Positions 40,319-49,426 are shown, counted from the first letter of the stretch. The stretch is 64,000 nucleotides of DNA from Bryobacterales bacterium (GCA_016716385.1 JADJWL010000005.1:310001-374000); one strand, 5' to 3'. A program made the numbers and translations. The notes: generated by a model from the letters alone, not told the origin.

Positions 40319-41322
40319 TGCCGGCTGTTTCGGAGTTGGCCACCACCGTCGGCATCCGGCCCGCTTGCGAGGCCTTGAACGTTCCGCGGGCCTCCTACTA
40401 TCGCTATCAGCAGCGGGCCACCTCCGTAGTCGAAGCTGCGCCGCGCCCACGGCCAGCCCGCGCCCTCTCCGGGACGGAGCAGGAAAACGTTCTGGCCCGC
40501 CTTCATGAAGAACGCTTCCAGGACCGCTCCCCTGCCGCCGTCTACGCGACATTGCTCGATGAAGGCCACTATCACTGCTCGATCCGCACCATGTATCGGC
40601 TGCTGGAGCAGCGGGGCGAGTCGCGCGAGCGCCGCGACCAGCTCACCCACCCGCCCTATCAGAAGCCGGAACTGCTGGCCACCGCACCCAACCAACTCTG
40701 GAGCTGGGACATCACCAAACTGCTCGGCCGGGCCAAGTGGACTTACTTTTATCTCTACGTCATCCTCGACGTCTTCAGCCGCTACGTGACCGGCTGGATG
40801 GTGGCCCCGCGTGAAAGCGCGGAACTGGCCAAGCGACTGATCGAAGATTCATGCGCCAAGCAGAGCATCCAACCCGGCCAGCTCACCGTCCATGCCGATC
40901 GCGGCTCAGCCATGACCTCCAAACCGGTCGCCTTTCTCATGGCCGATCTCGGCGTCACCAAGACGCACAGCCGCCCCTACGTCTCCGACGACAACCCGTA
41001 TTCGGAGAGCCAGTTCCGCACCTTGAAGTACCGCCCGGAGTTTCCGGATCGCTTCGGCTCGATCCAGGATGCGCGCGCCTTCTGCCTGCGCTTCTTCCCC
41101 TGGTATAACGACGAGCACCGCCATTCCGCTCTCGGCCTGATGACGCCGGCCATGGTCCACTACGACCAAGCCCCGCTGGTCCGGCGGCAGCGTCAGGCCG
41201 TCCTCGATGCCGCCTACCGGGCTCATCCGGAGCGCTTCGTCCGCAAGGCGCCCCGAGCGCCCGAACTTCAACAGGAGGTCTGGATCAACAAACCGCCGGA
41301 CTCAGCGGAAAAAAGTCAGTAA
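40318..41322 (+). CDS. IS3-family transposase OrfB (DDE integrase core)
   Basis: 334 residues, ATG at 40318 overlapping the orfA stop by one base. The N-terminal part is helical with an HTH_21-like pattern (RPACEALNVPRASYYRY, YHCSIRTMYRLLEQRGESRERR). The catalytic core has the three acidic residues in order: Asp in LWSWDITKL, Asp in LTVHADRGSAMTS, and Glu in DDNPYSESQFRTLKY. The end of the core is WYNDEHRHSALGLMTPAMVH. It appears complete. It may be made alone by translational coupling or as a frameshift fusion with OrfA. Confidence 0.95.
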   Translation: MPAVSELATTVGIRPACEALNVPRASYYRYQQRATSVVEAAPRPRPARALSGTEQENVLARLHEERFQDRSPAAVYATLLDEGHYHCSIRTMYRLLEQRGESRERRDQLTHPPYQKPELLATAPNQLWSWDITKLLGRAKWTYFYLYVILDVFSRYVTGWMVAPRESAELAKRLIEDSCAKQSIQPGQLTVHADRGSAMTSKPVAFLMADLGVTKTHSRPYVSDDNPYSESQFRTLKYRPEFPDRFGSIQDARAFCLRFFPWYNDEHRHSALGLMTPAMVHYDQAPLVRRQRQAVLDAAYRAHPERFVRKAPRAPELQQEVWINKPPDSAEKSQ

Positions 41323-41333
41323 ACTCCCTGGCC

Positions 41334-41355
41334 TGGTGTCTCAAAGTCGTTGACA
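41334..41355 (-). repeat. Right terminal inverted repeat of the IS
   Basis: On the plus strand it reads GTGTCTCA at 41336-41343 and ends GTTGACA at 41355; imperfect partner of 39738-39759. Confidence 0.7.
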
Positions 41356-41357
41356 CG

Positions 41358-42551
41358 CGCCGGACCGCGCTCAACTACTCGACGTTGGGGAACTGGTTTG
41401 TGCTGCCGGCGATCGATCAGTTTCCCGGGTACGAGCACGTGGCTCAGTTCAATATCCAGCGCGAATTAGGCTCAGGCGCGAATACCTGGGTCGTGGAGGC
41501 CGCTTACAACGGCAACTTCGGCCGCAGGCTTCCCTTCTTTGGCAACCTTCACAGCGTGCCGAACGCCCACGACACGCTCGGCAAGACCCTCGGCACCAAC
41601 CTCAACCGGCAGGTGACGAACCCCTTCTTCGGTCAGATCCCGCCGAACACGACCCAGGGGGGGCGCACCAACTTCCTGGGCCGGATCATGCAGGTCATGC
41701 CGCTGTGGCGCGAACTCTGGGCCGTGAACGACCCGATCGGTTACTCGAATTTCAATTCCGCTTATGTGCAGTTGGAACGCCGGTACGCCAGCGGATTCAG
41801 CTTCCTGTCGAATTACACCTTCGGCAAGGCGCTTCATTCGGGCGGCGGCATCGGCGCGGAGGGCGTTCACAACGTTGGTGCGACCGGCAACAGCAATGGT
41901 CCACCGCAGGCCAACCAGTCCATGCGGGAGATTTACGGGCTGTCGGACTATGACGTGACGCACCGGTTCCTGTTCAACTACGTTCTCGACCTGCCCTTCG
42001 GGCGCGGTAAGGCGCTGGGCGGAAGCGCGAACCGATTCGTGAACGCTGTGATCGGGGGCTGGACCATGTCCGGCACAACGATCTACCGCGGCGGCACGCC
42101 CTTCTCGCTTGTTTGCGCTTCCGGATTCTGCCGCAACTACATCACGATCGGGCAGGGCAAGCTCAGCCGGCCGTCGTTTGCAGAACCCCGCGTGCCATAT
42201 GACAACAGAGTGTCCGGACACCGCGCACTAGAGGGTTCGGCGGGGTTGACTCCGTACTTCAACCCGGACGCCTTTCAACCGGTGATCGACATGGACATCG
42301 GAACCGTGGGCGCCACGCTCCACGGCATGCGTGCCCCCGGGTTCAGCCAGTGGGACTATGCGCTCATGAAGCACATCGGACTGGGTTCAGAGAGCCGCTA
42401 CCTTCAGCTGCGGTTCGAAGCGCAGAACGTTCTGAATCACATGAACGCCGGCAGGCCCAATAACGCCATTCCGAACCGGGCGTTCGGCACCATCACCACC
42501 CAGGAAGGCACGCCACGATTCGTGATGGTCGCGGCGAAGTTCTTCTTCTAG
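41358..42551 (+). pseudogene. TonB-dependent receptor, C-terminal 397 codons, downstream of the IS
   Basis: The frame from 41358 continues the beta-barrel of the receptor: YSTLGNWFVLPAIDQFPGYE, FNIQRELGSGANTWVVEAAY, NSAYVQLERRYASGFSFLSN, and the typical end in which a short strand closes with an aromatic (MVAAKFFF). It has no proper start; a TTG at 41385 is the first possible codon. The sequence has no internal stops or other damage, so the disruption looks recent. It should be restored if the IS leaves with one CG. The CehA-like gene starts 68 bases further on and may suffer polar effects. Confidence 0.88.
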
Positions 42552-42619
42552 ACACTTCCGGAGCGGGCCTCCCGGGATGGGGCGCCCGCCCGGGTCCTTG
42601 ATACACAAGAGGCAGACGC

Positions 42620-44197
42620 ATGGGTCATCACCATCTAAGCCGCCGTGATCTGTTCGAACGGATCGCATTCCTTGGAACAGGCTCCTTGCTCCTTCCTGCC
42701 GGCGGCCTGCGTGGCGAAAAGCCGGATACCCGGACGCCGGCTGTCATCCGCGGTCGACTGGCGGATTCGGCCGGCCGGCCAGTTCCCGCCAAGATCCGCG
42801 TCGTGGACACGGCGTCCGGCCGCGCCTATTTCCCTGAACGCGCCATTCGGACCATGCCGAACGTAGAACGCCCTAGCGTCCGGCACTACTTCTATGCCCG
42901 AGGCCAGTACGAGATCGCCGTGCCACCTGGACGGTACGCGATAGAAGTTGTCCGTGGTCTCAACTGCGAGGCCGTCACTGCGCACACCGAGGTCGGCAGT
43001 GGTATTGCCCATGTCCATGATTTCACTATCCCTCCGTTGGGCGACTGGCGCGAGATGGGCTGGTATTCGGGCAATACGCACACCCACTATCATCTTCAGA
43101 TCGACGAGGACCCCGATGAGCGGCTCCGTCTGGTCCCTCCGGCCGAGGCGCTCGACGTCAGCGTTATTAGTTACCTAATTCGTAACGATTCGCCCTACAT
43201 CACCAACCGCTACCCCGTCGGTCGGCTGCCCCAGTTCTCCCGCGACGGTACCATCATGGATATGGGCGAGGAGGCCCGCAACAATCGCACCTTTGGCGAT
43301 TTCGGTTACGGACACTGCCTTTTTCTGAATATCCCGCGCGCCATCGAACCGGTCTCGACCGGACTTCTGTCGAAAGACGGGAATGCCCCGGACTTTCCGA
43401 CCCTCTCAATGCTCTGCGCCGAGGCGCGGCGTCTTGGCGGCACCACGATCTGGTGTCACAACGGCGGCGGCATGGAACTGCCGGTGGTGGCGGCGCTTGG
43501 CGATCTTGACGCCTTTAATCTGGCCGATGGACTGGACGCGGACTACGCGCGCTACTACGACCTGCTGAACTGCGGATTCCGCATTCCCGCATCCAGCGGA
43601 ACTGATTGGTGGATTTACGACCATAACCGGGTTTTCGTGCGGATCGCCGGTGATTTTCACTATGATTCCTGGATCGCCGGCCTCCGCGAGGGCCGGACGT
43701 TGGTGACGAACGGCCCCCTGCTGGATCTTAAGGTGGATGGGCAAGGTCCAGGAGCGCGGCTCGAGCGAGCCTCCCCGGCGGTGGCGCGCGTGGAAGTCCG
43801 GGCGTTGTCGCGCATTCCTTTCGACGCTGTTGAAATCGTGCAAGATGGAGTTGTCGTGGCCAGCCAACCGGCGGTCGGCGGCCGCGAGGTCCGCCTCGAG
43901 CGCGAAATTCCGCTGCGGCGCGGTGGCTGGCTGGCGGCTCGGGTTCAGTCGAGTGCCCGCTCCTATGGAGGCGCGGCCGTCTTCGCCCATACCAGCCCCG
44001 TTTATGTGCGCGTGGCCGGCACGCCAGCGAGGCGCGCGGAAGCGGCGGGCCGCTTCATCGATGAGATCGAAGAATCCCAGTCGTTTATTCGCAAGAACTA
44101 TCGCTTTGCCACGGATGCCGACCGGGCCGTGGCGATACGCCGGTTCGGGTCGGCATCGGCTCGGTACCACAAGATCGCCCGCTCCTCGGAGGAATAG
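42620..44197 (+). CDS. CehA/McbA-type exported metallohydrolase (PHP-like)
   Basis: 525 residues, ATG at 42620. A Tat signal is present (SRRDLFERIAFLGTGSLLLP). A short beta domain (residues about 40-130, IRGRLADSAGRPVPAKIRVV) precedes the metallohydrolase part: WYSGNTHTHYH (metal ligands), TIWCHNGGG, SGTDWWIYDHNRVFV. This is the pattern of CehA/McbA family proteins, which hydrolyse phosphoesters or carbamate esters. The substrate is not known. It follows the broken receptor and is probably in the same transcription unit, which would link it to the imported compound. Confidence 0.82.
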   Translation: MGHHHLSRRDLFERIAFLGTGSLLLPAGGLRGEKPDTRTPAVIRGRLADSAGRPVPAKIRVVDTASGRAYFPERAIRTMPNVERPSVRHYFYARGQYEIAVPPGRYAIEVVRGLNCEAVTAHTEVGSGIAHVHDFTIPPLGDWREMGWYSGNTHTHYHLQIDEDPDERLRLVPPAEALDVSVISYLIRNDSPYITNRYPVGRLPQFSRDGTIMDMGEEARNNRTFGDFGYGHCLFLNIPRAIEPVSTGLLSKDGNAPDFPTLSMLCAEARRLGGTTIWCHNGGGMELPVVAALGDLDAFNLADGLDADYARYYDLLNCGFRIPASSGTDWWIYDHNRVFVRIAGDFHYDSWIAGLREGRTLVTNGPLLDLKVDGQGPGARLERASPAVARVEVRALSRIPFDAVEIVQDGVVVASQPAVGGREVRLEREIPLRRGGWLAARVQSSARSYGGAAVFAHTSPVYVRVAGTPARRAEAAGRFIDEIEESQSFIRKNYRFATDADRAVAIRRFGSASARYHKIARSSEE

Positions 44198-44369
44198 CGT
44201 CTCCTCCGGTGGGCCGCAGACGACCGAACGCACGATGGAGCCGGACCGCGTCATCGGATTCGCACGTGCCACCGTCTGTCGCTCTCCATCGGTTTGCTCC
44301 TCCAGCGGCATGACCCCGGCGCCCCTCCGCGACCGCAACCCGAAGTGCCATGCTAGGAAGGAAACCGTC

Positions 44370-45650
44370 ATGCGCAACTTGCTCTGCTTGTTCCTCCTGC
44401 TGGCCGCCGTGGTCCACGCGCAGCCGCCGCGCGGCAAGGTCATCCTGATCTCGCTCGACGGTTTTCCCGCCTCGGCCCTTGACGATCCCAAACTCCCCGT
44501 GCCCACGCTGCGCCGCCTCATGCGCGACGGCGTCCACGCCCCGCTCACCACCGTCAACCCGACTGTTACCTGGCCCAACCATACGTCCATGGTCACGGGC
44601 GTCCCGGCCAGTGAGCACGGACTGCTCGCCAACGGCACGATCCTCCGCACCGGCGCCTGGCCGCCGGTCAAAGTCGATCCTTACATCGACAAAGTCCGCA
44701 TGGTCCGTGCGCGCACGGTCTATGACGCCGCGCACGAGGCGGGCCTCACCACCGCGCACGTCGACTGGGTCGCCATTGAAAACGCGCCCACCATCACCTG
44801 GGCGTTCCGCGAATGGGCGTCCGCCGACGGCCCGCTCGAACAGGAAATGATCGCCAAGGGCGCCATCACGCCCGCTGACCTCGACGGTTTCAGCAGAGCC
44901 AACATCCTCTTCCGCGACCAGATCTGGACCCGCGCCGGTGAGTACCTCATCCGCAACCACCAGCCAGACCTGCTGCTCTTCCACCTGCTCACACTCGACT
45001 CCGCGCATCACACCTACGGCCCGAATACCATGGCGGGGCGCACCGCGATGGCGTTCGTCGACGCATGCGTGGAAAAGCTGCTGAACGCCGTCCACGCCGC
45101 GGGCATCGCCGGCCGCACGACGTTCCTCATCGTCTCCGACCATGGTTTCAAGGCGTACACCCGCCAGATCCGCGCCAATGTCGCGCTCCGCGAGGCCGGC
45201 CTCGGCGACAAGGCCTACGTGCTGCCGGAGGGGGGAACGGCGTTCGTCTACATCTCCGACGATGCGCTGATCCCGCGCGTCCGCGACGTGCTGATCGGCG
45301 TCGAAGGCGTCGATCGCGTTATCGGCGCCGCCGGGTTTTCCGCCCTCGGTCTGCCGCTTCCGGAAACGGACCCGCAGTTCGGCCAGCTCCTGCTTTCAGC
45401 CAAAGACGGCTACGCGTTCTCCGGCGCCACCGAAGGCCCGGTCATCGCTGCCATGCCGCAGACCGGCGGCAGCCACGGCTACCTGGCGTCAGACCCGGAC
45501 ATGAACGCCATCTTCATCGCGAGCGGCTATCGCGTGCAGGCCAGAGGGAAACTGGACCCCGTGTCGAACCTCGACATCGCGCCGACCCTGGCGCGGCTAC
45601 TTGGAGTCAAGCTGCCTTCGGCTACAGGCAAAGCCTTAGCCATCGACTAG
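44370..45650 (+). CDS. Exported type I phosphodiesterase/nucleotide pyrophosphatase
   Basis: 426 residues from the ATG at 44370 with AGGAAGGAAA upstream; signal peptide MRNLLCLFLLLAAVVHAQ. The alkaline phosphatase superfamily metal site is complete: ISLDGFP (Asp), TVTWPNHTSMVTG (Thr nucleophile), LDSAHHTYGP (Asp, His), VSDHGF (Asp-His) and TGGSHGY (His). Members hydrolyse nucleotide pyrophosphates or phosphodiesters such as glycerophosphodiesters. It follows the CehA-like gene by 172 bases with no visible terminator. It is a periplasmic enzyme in a set of exported hydrolases at this locus. Confidence 0.9.
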   Translation: MRNLLCLFLLLAAVVHAQPPRGKVILISLDGFPASALDDPKLPVPTLRRLMRDGVHAPLTTVNPTVTWPNHTSMVTGVPASEHGLLANGTILRTGAWPPVKVDPYIDKVRMVRARTVYDAAHEAGLTTAHVDWVAIENAPTITWAFREWASADGPLEQEMIAKGAITPADLDGFSRANILFRDQIWTRAGEYLIRNHQPDLLLFHLLTLDSAHHTYGPNTMAGRTAMAFVDACVEKLLNAVHAAGIAGRTTFLIVSDHGFKAYTRQIRANVALREAGLGDKAYVLPEGGTAFVYISDDALIPRVRDVLIGVEGVDRVIGAAGFSALGLPLPETDPQFGQLLLSAKDGYAFSGATEGPVIAAMPQTGGSHGYLASDPDMNAIFIASGYRVQARGKLDPVSNLDIAPTLARLLGVKLPSATGKALAID

Positions 45651-45701
45651 CCGCGGCGGAACGCAGGTGTATACTTCCCTCAATCCGCGCAGGAAGACGC
45701 C

Positions 45702-47012
45702 ATGAACAGACGAGAGTTTCTTTCCACACCGATCGGGACCGCCGCCATGGCGGCTTCACCGGCCCAGGCACAGCAAGCCGCGCGATACGACACGGTCCTC
45801 AAGGGCGGGCATGTGATCGATGTGGCCGGCCGCATCAACCAGCGAATGGATGTCGCCGTCCTCGACGGCAGGATCGCGCGGGTAGACCGCAACATTCCCG
45901 CCTCCGAAGGCAAGGCAACGGTGGATGTCTCGGGTTACTTCGTAACGCCCGGTCTGGTCGACCTGCACATCTGTTGTTACTACACCCGGCTTGACCTGAC
46001 CCCTTCCGTCATCGCCGATCATCACTGTCTGCCTTCCGGAGTCACGACCTGCTGCGACGGCGGGACCGCGGGAGCCGTCAGCTTCGAGGACTTCAAGAAG
46101 ATCATCGACCGTTCGAAAATGCGGATCCTTTCCTTCCTGAACATCGCGGCCCCCGGTGCGGAGGCGCGGCGGGCCGAGCAGGATCCCACGCAGTTCAACG
46201 TGCAGCTTGCGGCCGACACCGCCAGGAAATACCCCAATCTGATCGTCGGATTCAAGACCGGCCACTATGGAGGCACGTTCAGTGAGACGCGCCTGCCCTG
46301 GGCGTCGGTGGATGCTGTGGTCGAGGCCGGCCGGCTCACAGGACTGCCTGTCCTGGCGGACTTCACGCCGCAGCCGGCGCAGGGACAGTTCCCGGCGCGG
46401 ACCTACCGGGAGTTCCTTCTCGAAAAGATGCGTCCCGGCGACATTGTCACGCACTGCCTGGCGGACCGCTACGCGTTCCTCACGGACGACGGCAAGTTGA
46501 ATCCGGACGTGAACAAGGCGAGAGCGCGTGGCGTGAAGTTCGACCTGGGGCACGCCGCCGGAAGTTTCAACCTGAGGCGCGTCGTGCCCGCGGTTCAGCA
46601 GGGATTCATTCCCGATTCGATCAGCGCGGACCTGTTCGCGGACACTCCGTTCACAGTGGGCATCAACCTGGCCAATGTGATGTCGAAGTTCCTCTGCCTG
46701 GGAGTGCCGCTCGAAGAGGTTATCCGGCGGACCACAGTGAATCCTGCGCAGATGATCGGACGGCCCGAACTGGGTACGCTGCGCGTGGGATCGACGGCGG
46801 ACATTGCCGTCTTCGAGATGCTCCAGGGGAAGTTCGGCTATCTCGGCTCGGGCGGCGGAAAGATCGTGGGCGACCGGAAGCTGCAGTGTGTGATGACCAT
46901 GTTTGGCGGCAGGATCCTCTACGACCATCCCTATGGTCTCAGTGTCCCGTTGTGGCAGGACATCCCGAAGGACTCGCCGTATTGGGCTGACACGACGCGG
47001 CAGAAGATCTGA
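45702..47012 (+). CDS. Exported amidohydrolase (dihydroorotase-like/deacetylase group), altered metal motif
   Basis: 436 residues, ATG at 45702 with AGGAAGA upstream and a TATACT -10 at 45670-45675. A Tat signal (MNRREFLSTPIGTAAMA) is followed by the amidohydrolase fold: VLKGGHVIDVAGRIN, VDVSGYFVTPGLVDLHI, then GFKTGHYGG (candidate carboxylated Lys), DIVTHCLADRY and IPDSISADLF. The usual HxH metal motif after strand 1 reads DLHICCYYT, so the second His is Cys (codons CAC ATC TGT). This could change the metal set or mark a redundant enzyme. The overall family is clear, the substrate is not. It is convergent with ggt, 9 bases away. Confidence 0.85.
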   Translation: MNRREFLSTPIGTAAMAASPAQAQQAARYDTVLKGGHVIDVAGRINQRMDVAVLDGRIARVDRNIPASEGKATVDVSGYFVTPGLVDLHICCYYTRLDLTPSVIADHHCLPSGVTTCCDGGTAGAVSFEDFKKIIDRSKMRILSFLNIAAPGAEARRAEQDPTQFNVQLAADTARKYPNLIVGFKTGHYGGTFSETRLPWASVDAVVEAGRLTGLPVLADFTPQPAQGQFPARTYREFLLEKMRPGDIVTHCLADRYAFLTDDGKLNPDVNKARARGVKFDLGHAAGSFNLRRVVPAVQQGFIPDSISADLFADTPFTVGINLANVMSKFLCLGVPLEEVIRRTTVNPAQMIGRPELGTLRVGSTADIAVFEMLQGKFGYLGSGGGKIVGDRKLQCVMTMFGGRILYDHPYGLSVPLWQDIPKDSPYWADTTRQKI

Positions 47013-47021
47013 CGCCGGCGG

Positions 47022-48707
47022 CTAGTGCCCCGCAGCCTTCCCATCCGGACTTCGGGCGTCCGAGGCTCCGAGGCGGATGCCCGTTTCCGCATCGATGGCG
47101 ATGCCGTGCGCCATGCCGATGCGTCCCGCCTCGCCCGGGGCGATCAGCTTGTGTCCCTTCGTCGCGAGCGCGTGGAGCACGTCCATCGGCATGCCGTGGC
47201 GCTCGTAGCGCACCACGTCCGGCATCCACTGGTGATGGATGCGAGGCGCGTCGACCGCTTCCTGTATCGTCATGCGGTGATCGATCAGGTTAATCGTCAC
47301 CTGCAATACCGTGTTCGGGATCGTCGTGCCGCCCGGTGAGCCGACAACGAACGCGAGCTTGCCGTCCTTCGACGCGATCGTCGGCGTCTGCGAGGACACG
47401 GGACGCTTGCCCGGCGCGATCGTATTCGCTTCGCCCGCCGGAAAGCCGAAGACATTTGGAGCGCCCGCCTTGGCCGCGAACTCGTCCATGACGTTATTCA
47501 GCAGGAACCCCGCGCCCTTCACGGTGATCCCGCTGCCGTAGCCGTCGCGCAGCGTGTAGGTGTTCGACACGGCGTTGCCCGCGCGGTCGACCACGGAGAA
47601 GTGCGTGGTTTCGGTGGATTCGCGCACCGGTGCGCCTTCGCCGAGCGTGCTGCTGGGCGTGGCGCGGGCGCGGTCGATGGTGGCGGCGCGGGCCGCGATG
47701 TAGGCGGGCGAGAGCAGGGCTGCGAGCGGAACGTTGACGAAGCCCGGATCGCCGAAGTAGGCGGCGCGGTCGGCGAAGGCGCGGCGCATGGATTCGATCA
47801 GCAAGTGATACTTCTCCGACGAATTGTGCCCGAGTGCGTCGAGGTCGTGGCGCTCCAGGATGCCGAGCATGTGCAGCAACAGGAAGCCCCCGGAGCTGAC
47901 CGGCGGCATGCTGAGCAACTCGTAGCCGCGATAGGTCCCGCGTGCGGGCTCGCGGGCGATGGCCTTGTAGGTGCGGAGGTCGGCGAGCGACACGAGTCCG
48001 CCGCCCTGGCGCATCTCGGCGGCGAGGAGTTCGGCGGTCTTGCCTTCGTAGAACTCGCGCGGACCCTGTGCCGCCATGCGCCGGAGGGTGGCGGCGAGGT
48101 CGGGCTGGCGGAAGACTTCGCCCTCCTCGTAGAACCGGCCGTCGCGCTGGAACACGCGGCGCGACTCGGGATAGGCGTCGAACTTCTTCTGTCCGCGGAG
48201 CGCCCGGGCCAGCGAATGGGACACGGGGAAACCGCGCTCGGCGAGTTGGATCGCGGGGGCGAGAACGTCTTTCCAGGGCAGGGTGCCGTACTTCTCGAGC
48301 GCCAGAGCCATGCCGGCTACCGTGCCGGGCACGCCTACGGCGCGGTGGCCGGTCTTGGGCGCATCGGGGATGGGGTCGCCCTTGGCGTCAAGGAACATCG
48401 TGCTCGAAGCGCCGCCGCTGGCGGTCTCGCGGTAGTCGATGGCGGAGGCGCGGCCGTCGGCCATGCGCACGATCATGAAGCCGCCGCCGCCGATGTTGCC
48501 CGCGGTCGGGTAAGTGACGGCGAGGGCGAATGCGGTCGCGACGGCGGCGTCCACGGCGTTGCCGCCGCGCTTCAGGATTTCGACGCCGGCGTCGGATGCC
48601 GGCGCGCTGGCGGTCGAGACGATGCCGTTGCGGGCGCGGACCGGGTCGGGCGAAGCGGCGAAGGCCGCGGCGCAGGCACACAGGACGAAGGCGAGAAGGC
48701 GCGACAT
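47022..48707 (-). CDS. ggt: Gamma-glutamyltransferase
   Basis: 561 residues, ATG at 48707, signal peptide MSRLLAFVLCACAAAFAAS. Matches gamma-glutamyltransferase along the whole length: GGNAVDAAVATAFALAVTYP, GNIGGGGFMIVR, the autoprocessing Thr in ESTETTHFSVVD, and the substrate motifs SQTPTIASKDGKL and GSPGGTTIPNTVLQ. The enzyme is made as a precursor and cleaved before that Thr into two subunits; it removes glutamate from glutathione and gamma-glutamyl peptides in the periplasm. It is followed on its strand only by the convergent amidohydrolase. The symbol is by family. Confidence 0.95.
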   Translation of the reverse strand: MSRLLAFVLCACAAAFAASPDPVRARNGIVSTASAPASDAGVEILKRGGNAVDAAVATAFALAVTYPTAGNIGGGGFMIVRMADGRASAIDYRETASGGASSTMFLDAKGDPIPDAPKTGHRAVGVPGTVAGMALALEKYGTLPWKDVLAPAIQLAERGFPVSHSLARALRGQKKFDAYPESRRVFQRDGRFYEEGEVFRQPDLAATLRRMAAQGPREFYEGKTAELLAAEMRQGGGLVSLADLRTYKAIAREPARGTYRGYELLSMPPVSSGGFLLLHMLGILERHDLDALGHNSSEKYHLLIESMRRAFADRAAYFGDPGFVNVPLAALLSPAYIAARAATIDRARATPSSTLGEGAPVRESTETTHFSVVDRAGNAVSNTYTLRDGYGSGITVKGAGFLLNNVMDEFAAKAGAPNVFGFPAGEANTIAPGKRPVSSQTPTIASKDGKLAFVVGSPGGTTIPNTVLQVTINLIDHRMTIQEAVDAPRIHHQWMPDVVRYERHGMPMDVLHALATKGHKLIAPGEAGRIGMAHGIAIDAETGIRLGASDARSPDGKAAGH

Positions 48708-48733
48708 GCCAGAGAGTGTACTACCTTGCGGCG

Positions 48734-49123
48734 TCAGAACTCGATGAGTCCAAGACTAATCCGGATCGCCTGGTCCACCCGGCCCATGGTTCTGCCGCTG
48801 GCGCGACCGATGCGCTTGACCAGCCGCTGCCGGTCAATCGAGCGGATCTGGTTCAGAACGATGGCCGAGCGCAGAGGCAGGCCGCATTCTTCAGGTTCCA
48901 TGACGACTTCCGTGGGATACGGCGGTTCGTCGAACTTTGACGTGATAGCAGCCACAATCGTGATGGGACTGTTCTCGTTGCCAATGTCGTTCTGGATCAC
49001 CAGAACCGGCCGGGTCTTTCTGATCTCCGCTCCAATCGTCGGGTCGAAGTCGACGAGGTAGATCTCGCCACGCTTCAGCCGACCTACTTTGTGCGCCTCG
49101 GCGCGGCCTTTGTGCGTCGCCAT
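48734..49123 (-). CDS. MazF/PemK-type mRNA interferase toxin
   Basis: 129 residues, ATG at 49123, with GAGGAAG close upstream. The MazF fold is visible: LKRGEIYLVDFDPTIGAEIRK, KTRPVLVIQND, NSPITIVAAITSK, and LPLRSAIVLNQIRSIDRQRL. It overlaps the antitoxin gene by 40 bases on the same strand, which implies coupled translation. MazF toxins cut RNA at short motifs and are neutralised by the antitoxin. Basic extra residues at the N-terminus (MATHKGRAEAHKVGR) may be an alternative start rather than a domain. Confidence 0.92.
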   Translation of the reverse strand: MATHKGRAEAHKVGRLKRGEIYLVDFDPTIGAEIRKTRPVLVIQNDIGNENSPITIVAAITSKFDEPPYPTEVVMEPEECGLPLRSAIVLNQIRSIDRQRLVKRIGRASGRTMGRVDQAIRISLGLIEF

Positions 49124-49362
49124 GCTTCCTCGTCAACGGGGAACCAGTCCTGTGCGATTTCCAAGTCGCGCTTGGCATTGGCCAGGGCGCCGGCTTTCAG
49201 TCTGCGGGCCAGATTGCGTTTGGCTTGGCTCTCTACGTAGTGCAGGACCGCCTCGGAAATCAGCCGGCTCCGGTTGCCTTTGGCCGCGACGCGGTCCAGC
49301 AGTTCGACTGTCTCGACGGGGAGCACGACATTGATCCGCCGGGTCAAAGGGATGTTCCGCAT
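49084..49362 (-). CDS. Ribbon-helix-helix antitoxin of the MazF pair
   Basis: 92 residues from the ATG at 49362 with AAGGA upstream; an ATG at 49386 is open but lies inside the operator. The N-terminus is a ribbon-helix-helix: RRINVVLPVETVELLDRVAA, GNRSRLISEAVLHYV. The C-terminal tail (KRDLEIAQDWFPVDEEAW) has the aromatic/acidic pattern that wraps around MazF in known pairs. It should repress its own promoter; the inverted repeat at 49381-49401 is just upstream. Confidence 0.9.
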   Translation of the reverse strand: MRNIPLTRRINVVLPVETVELLDRVAAKGNRSRLISEAVLHYVESQAKRNLARRLKAGALANAKRDLEIAQDWFPVDEEAWRRTKAAPRRTK

Positions 49363-49380
49363 GATCCTTCTAATCGTACT

Positions 49381-49401
49381 ATACACACCTACTGTGTGTA
49401 T
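49381..49401 (-). promoter_or_regulatory. Operator/promoter of the mazEF-type operon
   Basis: ATACACAC-N5-GTGTGTAT, perfect 8-bp arms. A TATAGT -10 on the minus strand overlaps its start-proximal arm, and the antitoxin ATG is 19 bases further. This is the expected place for autoregulation. Confidence 0.7.
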
Positions 49402-49426
49402 GAAAAGCGCCTCTCCCTCTCCTGGC

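Larger units (their letters stand above)
39738..41355 (+). mobile_element. IS3-family insertion sequence, about 1,618 bp
   Basis: Two overlapping transposase frames (39785-40318 and 40318-41322) are flanked by imperfect inverted ends. The left end begins TGCCAACATCAGTGAGACAC and the right end (reverse complement from 41355) begins TGTCAACGACTTTGAGACAC; 15 of the first 20 positions match. The bases just outside are CG on both sides (39736-39737 and 41356-41357), a possible 2-bp target duplication. Removing 1,618 bases plus one CG (1,620 bases) rejoins the receptor frame without a stop. The element looks intact and could still be mobile. Its precise IS group cannot be named without a database search. 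Confidence 0.85.

Noticed and set aside
39750..41343. IS ends placed at the TGAGACAC repeats (1,594 bp)
   Set aside because: With these ends there is no target duplication and the receptor frame is not restored. Extending to TGCCAAC/TGTCAAC gives matched ends, CG on both sides and an in-frame junction.
42552..42619. GC-rich inverted repeat as a terminator after the TonB receptor
   Set aside because: The arms are short and imperfect and no T-run follows, so it cannot be told from random GC-rich sequence.
43571..43583. A perfect TGCGGATTCCGCA palindrome, the same type as the candidate sigma-54 activator sites
   Set aside because: It lies inside the CehA-like coding region and encodes ordinary residues; no -24/-12 promoter is near. 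It shows that the motif can occur by chance in this GC-rich DNA.
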